The notes beneath the pieces were generated by a model. It made no database searches. It had not been told where the DNA came from and saw only the letters and a list, made by a program, of their open reading frames with translations. Made by a program: the position numbers and the translations under genes. Positions 7,522 to 13,333 of a DNA stretch of 13,333 nucleotides are shown here, piece by piece. How positions within the stretch are numbered: position 1 is the first letter of the stretch; every line of letters begins with the position of its first letter. The DNA is from Gammaproteobacteria bacterium (lineage in GTDB: Bacteria > Pseudomonadota > Gammaproteobacteria > GRL18). The stretch lies in the NCBI GenBank assembly GCA_030632625.1, contig DAOVUK010000033.1:1-13333 (forward strand). Direction: 5' to 3'.

Positions 7522-9944
7522 ATGGTTATAAAAAATAATTAGTATTGTTTAACAGTGGAGCAGGTATTAAAGGAAATGGATACCGATCCGATTACTGGTC
7601 TGGGCAAGGCTGAAGCAAGGGAACGTCTTGACTCATACGGTCCCAACCGCCTTCTCGAAAAACCATCAAAGAGTCCCTGGCTGCTGTTACTTGACCAATT
7701 TAAGGGATTTCTGATACTGGTGTTGATTAGTGCTGCGATATTGGCGAGCATCATCGGTAATATCAAGGATGCTCTGGTGATTTTAGTTGTGGTGGTGCTC
7801 AATGCGTTGTTGGGTTTCTATCAGGAATATCGGGCTGAACAGTCACTGGCCGCTTTGAAAAAGATGCTCGCACCCGAGGCAGAAGTGCGTAGGGATGCAA
7901 AGACAGAGATGATCCCCGCTGAGCAACTGGTTCCCGGTGATATCGTATTGCTGGATGCCGGTGACCGGATTCCAGCTGATGGACGGGTAATCGTCACTCA
8001 CAGTTTTGAAGTGGATGAATCCTCCCTCACTGGAGAGTCCCACACGGTAGGTAAGTGGAACGAAGTGTTGGACAGGGAAAATATCCCCTTGGCAGAGCGA
8101 GACAACATGCTCTATATGAACACGACAGTGACTCGTGGGCGTGCCGAGATGGTCGTAACCGCCACTGGCATGGAAACCGAGATGGGGCGTCTTGCCGGCA
8201 TGCTGGCAGAAGCTGAGGAGGTTTCGACACCCTTACAGATTCAGCTTGATGCTTTGGGCAAACGACTTGTAGTCATTGCCGGTATTGTGGTTGTTATCAT
8301 GCTTATTGGCGGTTTACTGCGTGGTGAGCCCTGGGTGCAGATGATGATGACTGCTATTGCATTAGCTGTGGCAGCCATCCCCGAAGGATTGCCTGCTGTG
8401 GTTACTGTTACACTAGCATTGGGACTACACCGTATGTCAAGACACCAGGCCATTGTTAAGCGTTTGGCAGCGGTGGAAACTCTGGGCTGTACCTCTGTGA
8501 TCTGTTCTGATAAGACGGGGACGCTTACGGTCAACCAGATGACTGCACGCGCCCTTTATACCCGAGGCCAGAGGTTTGCAGTTGAAGGAGAAGGCTATGA
8601 AACAAACGGTCGCATCATCACAGACGATAGTATAGAGCCGCCTGATTTCAATCCCGTGCTTCTGCCTCTGGCGTTGTGTAATGATGCATACCTTCGTGCT
8701 GGGCAGGTGGTGGGCGCTCCCATGGAAGGAGCATTGCTGGTACTCACTGCCAAAGGGGATTAATACGGGATGCATTGCAGGAAAACTTCCCTCGCATCGC
8801 TGAGATCCCATTTGAATCAGCCTACAAGTATATGGCCACCTTCCACCTTGATGGTGAACATATCCGGGTTTTTGTAAAAGGTGCGCCAGATATTCTCATC
8901 AAGCAGTGTACAACCTATTTTAATAGCAATGAAGAGACGGTATTGGACAGTGATGCAAAAATGTCACTATTTGCAGAGAATAAATCTCTTGCGGAAGGAG
9001 GGCTGCGAGTACTTGCGGTAGCCAGCCGAACGATTTTGGCCAGAGAATTCGATCCTGCCGCTGATTTGTTTCGTTATATGGACAAGTTACGTCTGGATGG
9101 GCTTGTGGGTATGATGGATCCGCCACGCTCTGAGGCCCGTGATGCTATTGGTCTCTGTCACCAGGCAGGTATTGCGGTGAAGATGATCACTGGAGACCAA
9201 AAGATAACTGCTGCCGCTATCGCTGATGAATTGGGGATCGAAGGCGAGGTTCTTTCCAGCGATGAGCTGAATGCACTGGATGATACCCAGCTTTCTGAAC
9301 GTATTGATGATATTGGCGTGTTTGCTCGCACCACCCCTGAACAGAAAGTGCGTATCGTGCGTGCGCTCAAGGTTCGCGGTCATGTGACAGCCATGACTGG
9401 TGACGGGATCAACGATGCTCCGGCGCTGAAGTCTGCAGATATCGGTGTAGCCATGGGAGTCACTGGTACCGACGTCACCAAAGAAGCAGCAACTATGGTG
9501 CTCACCGATGACAACTTCGCCACTATTGTCGATGCGGTGAAAGGGGGCCGTACTATTTATGATAATATCGTAAAGTTTGTACGCTTCCAACTCTCCACCA
9601 ATATTGGTGCAATTTTGACGGTGTTCACAGCCCCATTCCTGGGTTTGCCACTTCCTTTCAGCCCAATCCAGTTACTCTGGATCAATATTATTATGGATGG
9701 ACCGCCTGCCATGGCTCTGGGCGTTGATCCTTCACATTCTGACATCATGAATCACCCACCACGCAAGGTAGACAAGCGTATTCTGACACTACGACGTTTG
9801 GGTAATATTGCTGTCTATGGCACCACCATGGCAGTGGGAACCCTAGGTGTGCTGTTGTGGGGATTACAGACCCGGACAGAGGAACAGGCTCTGACTCTGG
9901 CTTTCACCACGTTCACCCTATTTCAGACAGAAAGGCATTATTGA
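7522..9944 (+). pseudogene. P-type Ca2+/Mn2+ ATPase (SPCA/PMR1-like), inactivated
   Basis: Remnant of a P2-type cation pump. In order it shows the N-terminal LTVEQVLKEM...GPNRL segment, the A-domain TGES (8029-8040), TM4 AIPEGLPAVV (from 8374), phosphorylation motif CSDKTGTLT (Asp codon 8509-8511), nucleotide-domain KGAPD, hinge TGDGINDAPAL (from 9396), and TM6 WINIIMDGPPA (from 9678). The TM6 motif is like PMR1 Ca2+/Mn2+ pumps. Three defects are visible. An ATG at 7522 reads MVIKNN, then TAG (7540-7542), then YCLTVEQV; the family has Trp at the stop position. Frame is lost at GGGG (8755-8758): the next codon is a TAA at 8761, while homology continues in another frame as GLIRDALQENFPRIAEIPF, so one G is missing. 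The end departs from the family after FTLFQ and stops at 9944, removing roughly the last 100 residues and final TM helices. Restarts at GTG 7555 or TTG 8775 lack good Shine-Dalgarno sites. It is GC-richer than the efflux operon. Confidence 0.88.
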
Positions 9945-9962
9945 ATTTTGAAGCATTTTAAA

Positions 9963-10649
9963 TTAGCTTCCTAATATTTTCCTTGCCAAATAAATAGTAT
10001 GACGGCTACCTTTACCTTTATGCGCTCTTACTGTTTTAGCTTTAACCTTAAAGCCAGTTTTTTTCAGTTGCAGGGTGAATTTTGGATCATGCCAGGCTGA
10101 CCAAATTGCTAACACGCCACCAGGATAAAGTGTTTGTCGTATAGCTTGTAAACTTTCGATTGAATATAGATCGTTATTGTCGGCTTGTGTAAAGCCCTCG
10201 GGGCCGTTATCAACATCTAATAAAACAGCGTCATAAGTGGCTTCATTTATTTTGAAAAGTTCAGCCACATCGCCCAGGTGTACCTGAACCCTATTATCAT
10301 CAAGCGGCCTGCCTGCACATTCGCCCAATGGGCCTTTATTCCATTCAATAACTTCGGGTACCAGTTCAGCAACAATCACTTGAGAACTTATTGATGTTGC
10401 TTTGAGTGCTGCAGCCAGAGTGAAGCCCATCCCCAGGCCACCAACTAACACTTTAGTATTCTCCATCCCTTGAATATGCGCGCAACCTAATTCGGCCAGG
10501 GCTAGCTCGGAACAATGCATTCGACTGTTCATTAACTCTCCACGCACACCTTTTAGATGAATAGAAAAATCATCCTCGCGCTGAGATAACCTCAGTTCAC
10601 CACCGTTATTGGGAATGTTGGCTGTGCCTAATAATGTCCAGGGGATCAT
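9963..10649 (-). CDS. Spermidine-synthase-like SAM-fold protein
   Basis: A 228-aa Rossmann-fold protein of the spermine/spermidine synthase-like superfamily. Glycine motif VLVGGLGMGF (about residues 67-76) would bind S-adenosyl-methionine or a decarboxylated analogue. It is followed by an acidic loop VIVAELVPEVIEW (92-104) and by HLGDVAEL and YDAVLLDVDNGPEG. The last motif sits where true polyamine synthases carry the catalytic Asp region, but the sequence DVDNGPEG differs from the usual D-[ST]-[ST]-D-P, so polyamine synthesis should not be assumed; a methyltransferase-like role is equally possible. Length matches the short bacterial subgroup that lacks the N-terminal beta-strand domain. The start is the ATG at 10649, with no clear Shine-Dalgarno. 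It lies 25 bp downstream of the monooxygenase on the same strand, possibly co-transcribed, and its stop is 18 bp from the ATPase remnant on the opposite strand. Confidence 0.85.
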   Translation of the reverse strand: MIPWTLLGTANIPNNGGELRLSQREDDFSIHLKGVRGELMNSRMHCSELALAELGCAHIQGMENTKVLVGGLGMGFTLAAALKATSISSQVIVAELVPEVIEWNKGPLGECAGRPLDDNRVQVHLGDVAELFKINEATYDAVLLDVDNGPEGFTQADNNDLYSIESLQAIRQTLYPGGVLAIWSAWHDPKFTLQLKKTGFKVKAKTVRAHKGKGSRHTIYLARKILGS

Positions 10650-10674
10650 AATTTTTTAATTTAACATGTGCTAA

Positions 10675-12216
10675 TCACTTTAATAAATGATAATTACTCA
10701 AGTTAAACCATTTGCGTGAAAAGATAAACCCGGTCACCGGTTCCGGGGAGAGGCTGGTGACCTCTTCAGTCATGTTCTTTCTGTAGAAGGCGGTGCAAGT
10801 GGTATTTTGCCAGACCGTCTTTTTCATCTTTTCTCTCATTTCGGCGACGTATGCATCCTGAAGACCCTTTTTGGCATCGATGGCTCTGATGCTTTTATCC
10901 CGTTTCACAGCACTTATGGCTTGAACGATATAATCGGTCGCCACCTGCATATAAGATATTTGCGAGCTGTGGCCGGAGCCGGTGTTCGGGCCGTTCACTT
11001 TAAAATAGTTGGGGTAACCGGAAACGGTAATGCCCTTATAAGAGACGGCCTCTTTTTCCCATTCGCTGTTGAGGTTCCGGCCACCCAGGCCATAGACCTG
11101 AAACGTCAGCGCCTTTTTCATATTCGAATAGGCAAAATATCCGGTGGCGTAGACGATGACGTCCAGGGGTATCTCCTTACCATCCTTTGTTTTAATGCCC
11201 TGGGGCGTGATGCATTCAATCCCACTGGTATCCACATCGACATTGTCACGGGACAGCGCGGGAAGGTAGGCGTTTGACGGTATTACTCGCCGACAGCCCA
11301 ATTCGTAATCGGGCATCATATGCTGACGTAACTTGTCGTCTTTAATGTATTTTTCAAGATGCTTTTTCAGCCTTCTCCTGTAATAGCTTTTCATGAACTG
11401 ACTGATTGTTGAGGTCCCTGGGTAGCGGCGGAAGGCAAGAAACCTGATGTCATAAAAAATAAAGACGAGTAAACGGATGAGGTGCCGGATGCCCGGCAGT
11501 GTTCGAACGAAACGCTCCAGAGCACTGTAATTCCGGTCTGAACGTGGAAGGATCCACTGCGCCTTGCCCATGAACAGGATTAATCTGGAAACCTTGTCGG
11601 CAATGGCGGGAACGATCTGAGCCCCTGAACACCCCGAACCGATCACGCCGACACGTTTTCCTTCATAAGCGACAGCGTGATCCCAGTGTCCGGCGTGGAA
11701 TATCGGCCCTTCGAAGGTTTCCGCACCTTTAATATTGGGAATATGCGGATTCGCCAGCACACCACTGGTGTCGATAATAAAGCGGGCACTGTATCTCTCG
11801 CCCGACTCGGTCTCCACGTGCCACAAACAAGCGCTCTCATCATAAGTAAGCCTAGTGACCGTCTGGTTCGTTTTTGCCTGTTTTCTTAAGCCGAACTTAT
11901 CGATGATATGGTTCGTATATGCGAGCAATTCGCTTTGCGGGGCAAAGGTTTTCCTGAACGGGTAGGCAATAAAGGAGATGGAATAGAGGCTGGTTGGAAT
12001 ATCCACCTCGGCGCCGGGGTAGGAGTTGACCTGCCAGGTTCCACCTAACTCAGAGCTTCTTTCCAACAAGACAAATTCATTACAACGCTTTTTCTGCAAA
12101 CGGATAGCCGCCAGCAACCCTGAAAACCCTGAACCAATGATCACGGTCTCAAAATACTGATTTTGCTTTTTGGTGTTGTCATCTTTTTCAGTTTCTCTTG
12201 TTGAAAATTGCTGCAT
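10675..12216 (-). CDS. Baeyer-Villiger-type flavin monooxygenase
   Basis: A 513-aa class B flavoprotein monooxygenase using FAD and NADPH to insert oxygen into ketones or oxidise soft heteroatoms. The FAD Rossmann motif is IIGSGFSG (Gly28-Gly33). The second conserved block GGTWQVNSYPGAEVD (58-72) fits the [AG]GxWxxx[FY]P[GM]xxxD signature. The Baeyer-Villiger fingerprint FxGxxxHxxxW[PD] is present as FEGPIFHAGHWD (Phe168-Asp179). The NADPH Rossmann motif is VIGSGCSGAQ (191-200), and a late ATG motif (YATGYFAY) follows near residue 360. Length is slightly short of well-studied type I enzymes (about 530-600) but complete in all motifs. The start ATG is at 12216 with GGAA about 8 nt upstream. 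The gene looks GC-richer than the efflux operon, hinting at acquisition. Substrate unknown; a general FMO role is the alternative. Confidence 0.9.
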   Translation of the reverse strand: MQQFSTRETEKDDNTKKQNQYFETVIIGSGFSGLLAAIRLQKKRCNEFVLLERSSELGGTWQVNSYPGAEVDIPTSLYSISFIAYPFRKTFAPQSELLAYTNHIIDKFGLRKQAKTNQTVTRLTYDESACLWHVETESGERYSARFIIDTSGVLANPHIPNIKGAETFEGPIFHAGHWDHAVAYEGKRVGVIGSGCSGAQIVPAIADKVSRLILFMGKAQWILPRSDRNYSALERFVRTLPGIRHLIRLLVFIFYDIRFLAFRRYPGTSTISQFMKSYYRRRLKKHLEKYIKDDKLRQHMMPDYELGCRRVIPSNAYLPALSRDNVDVDTSGIECITPQGIKTKDGKEIPLDVIVYATGYFAYSNMKKALTFQVYGLGGRNLNSEWEKEAVSYKGITVSGYPNYFKVNGPNTGSGHSSQISYMQVATDYIVQAISAVKRDKSIRAIDAKKGLQDAYVAEMREKMKKTVWQNTTCTAFYRKNMTEEVTSLSPEPVTGFIFSRKWFNLSNYHLLK

Positions 12217-12270
12217 TTCATAATTCCATTAAATGAAAAATAGTAATTAAGCATGATATGAAATAATTCT

Positions 12271-12292
12271 TAACATAGCCTTAAATATGTTA
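12271..12292. promoter_or_regulatory. Inverted repeat upstream of the monooxygenase
   Basis: TAACATA-N8-TATGTTA is a perfect 7-bp inverted repeat, 54 bp upstream of the monooxygenase ATG. Its place and shape suit a dimeric regulator's operator. The regulator is not in the window, and in such AT-rich DNA chance is possible. Confidence 0.4.
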
Positions 12293-12311
12293 TTAATTCC
12301 TGAAAATTATT

Positions 12312-12328
12312 CATAATTTAAAATTATG
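12312..12328. repeat. AT-rich perfect palindrome
   Basis: CATAATTT-A-AAATTATG is an 8-bp perfect inverted repeat around one central base. It lies between the monooxygenase upstream region and the small plus-strand start at 12340. It may be a second operator half-way between divergent promoters, or just AT-rich chance. Confidence 0.3.
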
Positions 12329-12339
12329 GGAGCATATAA

Positions 12340-12630
12340 ATGGCTACTTTGCAGAAGCTAGGCAAAAAAATATTAGCATTGTGATATTACTGGAATCCAC
12401 CGTCAAAACCACCATATTCCTCTGTAATAAAAATTGTCCGATCTGTTTATGAGGAGCTGCCCGAACCTGATCTTCAATCTATCTGTAATAAAATGTTAAA
12501 ATTCCCTATTTTTATGAGTAGATGAATGGCTGCTTTTTTACTGGACTTCAGATTTGAAAAAACTCGTCAATTGGTGAAAAGGGACGTTACCACTGTAAAG
12601 AATATTGAAACCAAAAAGGCAGTCAAGTGA
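12340..12630 (+). pseudogene. Interrupted 97-codon reading frame, unrecognised
   Basis: GGGAG lies 7 nt before an ATG that reads MATLQKLGKKILAL and then TGA. The same frame continues without frameshift through a coding-like stretch (VIKIVRSVYEELPEPDLQ), a second TGA at 12523-12525, and a basic tail FEKTRQLVKRDVTTVKN ending at TGA 12628. Only two internal stops in 97 codons of AT-rich DNA, plus a good ribosome site at the start, suggest a small decayed gene. I do not recognise the family. The last 64 bp overlap the end of the 146-aa ORF on the other strand, so at least one of the two is not real there. Chance is a serious alternative. Confidence 0.22.
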
Positions 12631-13007
12631 GTAAGTTTCTTGCCACGTTTCTTTTCCACTTCACAGTAAAGGTCGATGATGGATTTGAATTCCTGTGACA
12701 ACAAGGGATAAGATCCCCTTTCGAAAAGTTCATGCCTGCGTCTTCCATTCGGGTATCTGCCATAGACATCAAACTGCTCAATAGCTCCGATGATAGTCCG
12801 TTTATCGCGAAGAAAATCAGGCGAATGTGATGTTTTGGTGTATTCAAGATATACATCTGTATAGCATGACCATTCCTTTGAATTTACAGACGTCAGAATT
12901 TTTTCAATCTCCCGTTTGAATCTGTTAACGTATGTTTTTGAGTAACCGTTGGTTTCCAGATAGGAAATGAGTTTGGGATAATTGTCCCGTAGATTTTGTT
13001 TATTCAT
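12567..13007 (-). CDS. Hypothetical protein; resembles the N-terminus of a tyrosine recombinase, truncated
   Basis: A 146-aa ORF with a textbook AGGAGGT (13021-13015) 7 nt before its ATG. Residues 1-40 (NYPKLISYLETNGYSKTYVN) and later blocks (RDKRTIIGAIEQFDVYGRYP, LLSQEFKSIIDLYCEVEKKRG) look like the SAM-like, helical core-binding domain found before the catalytic part of Firmicutes-type tyrosine recombinases, from memory and without a search. No catalytic R, HxxR or Y is present. After about residue 125 the chain turns hydrophobic (FLVSIFFTVVTSLFTN) and no longer looks like the family. That fits a 3' truncation near 12630-12640 with read-on into unrelated DNA. It sits between the integrase remnant and the monooxygenase, and its strong ribosome site is unlike other genes here. 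Confidence 0.55.
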   Translation of the reverse strand: MNKQNLRDNYPKLISYLETNGYSKTYVNRFKREIEKILTSVNSKEWSCYTDVYLEYTKTSHSPDFLRDKRTIIGAIEQFDVYGRYPNGRRRHELFERGSYPLLSQEFKSIIDLYCEVEKKRGKKLTHLTAFLVSIFFTVVTSLFTN

Positions 13008-13014
13008 TGGTATG

Positions 13015-13021
13015 ACCTCCT
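13015..13021 (-). promoter_or_regulatory. Consensus Shine-Dalgarno of the 146-aa ORF
   Basis: AGGAGGT on the minus strand, 7 nt before the ATG at 13007. It fixes the start of that ORF and stands out because most genes in this window have weaker sites (GGAGT or AGGAT). Confidence 0.8.
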
Positions 13022-13049
13022 GTTAATTTGATAAGAAGATCATAAAGAA

Positions 13050-13115
13050 AAAATCCAAACCTTTTACGATTAAAACCGTTAAATATCAGGCACCTTTGAA
13101 AAAGGTTTGGATTTT
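13050..13115. repeat. 16-bp perfect inverted repeat with 34-bp loop
   Basis: AAAATCCAAACCTTTT (13050-13065) and AAAAGGTTTGGATTTT (13100-13115) are exact reverse complements. A third, shorter copy GGTTTGGAT lies at 13121-13129, in direct orientation with the right arm. On the minus strand the stem is followed by a T-rich run, so a terminator is possible, but the 34-nt loop is long for one. The integrase homology ends inside the third copy, so this is more likely part of an inserted small element or a recombination scar. No clear target-site duplication is seen. Confidence 0.75.
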
Positions 13116-13127
13116 ATTTAGGTTTGG

Positions 13128-13333
13128 ATAACGCATCATATGAGTGCTGACCTGTTTGTCAATATTAGCCCTTTTGGCAGCAATTTTCACCGCTTTTCTC
13201 ATAGTGAGCCTACTTTTGGTGTAAACCTGATTCCATAACATGATGTTTTCTCTCAGCACCTCTACGTGGATCAATCGAACGTTTTTTCGCGGGAAACACA
13301 TATTGCCATTGAATCTCTTTTGAAGCATTTTTA
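13128..13333 (-). pseudogene. Integron-type tyrosine integrase (IntI-like), decayed C-terminal part
   Basis: The remnant is split between two minus-strand frames. The first runs from 13332 to 13213 and contains KNASKEIQWQYVFPA, then KKRSIDPRRGAERKHH and VMESGLHQK. This matches the integron-integrase stretch of the type W-x-W-[QF]-[YW]-V-F...S-x-DPRSG...RRHH, which includes the extra IntI-specific region. A TAG at 13212-13210 follows. After about 16 extra bases the homology resumes in another frame (13196 to 13128) as KAVKIAAKRANIDKQVSTH and MMRY, containing the HxxR box (His codon 13142-13140, Arg codon 13133-13131). Everything past this point is missing, including the catalytic Tyr. The N-terminal part lies beyond the window's right edge. 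A single-frame ORF at 13086-13328 exists but is a chimera of wrong and right frames. The enzyme cannot be active. Confidence 0.85.

Larger units (their letters stand above)
12217..12566. other. 350-bp AT-rich region with regulatory repeats and decayed coding frame
   Basis: No intact gene is supported. The left 120 bp form the upstream region of the monooxygenase with two inverted repeats (listed separately). The rest holds an interrupted plus-strand reading frame from 12340 and a 12-bp direct repeat TCTGTAATAAAA at 12421-12432 and 12482-12493. The repeats are 61 bp apart, but the DNA between and after them is not duplicated. No tRNA, CRISPR or strong intrinsic terminator is seen. Confidence 0.6.

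Noticed and set aside
8749-8765. Programmed -1 ribosomal frameshift in the ATPase
   Set aside because: The codons AAA GGG GAT do not form an X-XXY-YYZ slippery heptamer in the incoming frame, the family does not use frameshifting, and the gene has other inactivating lesions.
9087-9590. 167-aa minus-strand open frame over the ATPase remnant
   Set aside because: It is antisense to the conserved hinge region of the ATPase (TGDGINDAP) and has no recognisable domain.
9963-10649. Naming this gene speE, a true spermidine synthase
   Set aside because: The catalytic motif differs from polyamine synthases and the N-terminal domain is missing, so only the fold is supported.
10807-11277. 156-aa plus-strand open frame inside the monooxygenase gene
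   Set aside because: It is fully antisense to a gene with complete FAD, NADPH and fingerprint motifs, and shows no family motifs or ribosome site of its own.
12421-12493. Target-site duplication or attachment sites from the 12-bp direct repeat TCTGTAATAAAA
   Set aside because: The repeat is low in complexity, the intervening 49 bp carry no element features, and such AT-rich 12-mers can recur by chance.
13050-13115. attC (59-base-element-like) cassette recombination site
   Set aside because: The arms pair perfectly and lack flanking RYYYAAC and GTTRRRY core sites with extrahelical bases, so the essential attC features are absent.
13050-13129. CRISPR array
   Set aside because: Only inverted and partial copies of a short motif occur; there are no evenly spaced direct repeats with unique spacers.
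13086-13328. 80-aa open frame taken as a stand-alone protein
   Set aside because: Its first half is out of frame with clear IntI homology (which runs one frame over), so only its second half is genuine integrase sequence.

Overview
The window looks like a chromosomal stretch from a Gram-negative bacterium. It encodes two sets of envelope-spanning RND efflux parts, one with a lipoprotein signal, and the fossil of an integron-type integrase. A gammaproteobacterium is the most natural guess, but there is no rRNA, tRNA or other marker to prove it. Base use is uneven: the efflux operon is AT-rich, while the P-type ATPase remnant and the flavin monooxygenase look clearly GC-richer, which suggests different histories.

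Right to left on the minus strand, positions 7381 to 1 form one compact operon: TetR-type repressor, periplasmic adaptor 1, RND permease 1 (1099 aa), patatin-like phospholipase, lipoprotein adaptor 2, and RND permease 2 (cut by the window edge). Gaps are overlapping or short (13-bp overlap, 2-bp gap, 4-bp overlap, 53-bp gap, 12-bp gap). A perfect 8-4-8 inverted repeat lies between tetR and its best promoter, so the repressor probably controls the whole unit. The window has no outer-membrane channel gene. The unusual point is a cytoplasmic lipid hydrolase placed between two adaptor-permease pairs.

Positions 7522 to 9944 on the plus strand hold a P-type Ca2+/Mn2+-type ATPase that I read as a pseudogene with three independent lesions: an amber codon at codon 7 where the family has Trp, a one-base loss in a G run near 8755-8758, and a 3' truncation inside a late transmembrane segment. 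Two minus-strand genes follow: a spermidine-synthase-like SAM-fold protein (9963-10649) and a Baeyer-Villiger-type flavin monooxygenase (10675-12216). The monooxygenase has inverted repeats upstream that could be regulatory.

The right end (12217-13333) is a mobile-DNA graveyard. It holds an interrupted plus-strand reading frame, a 146-aa ORF with a perfect Shine-Dalgarno that resembles the N-terminus of a tyrosine recombinase, a 16-bp perfect inverted repeat with an extra partial copy, and the C-terminal part of an integron integrase (IntI-like) broken into two frames. The integrase homology stops at the R-[HY] of its HxxR box, exactly where the repeat element begins. Any attI site or cassette array would lie to the right of this window.
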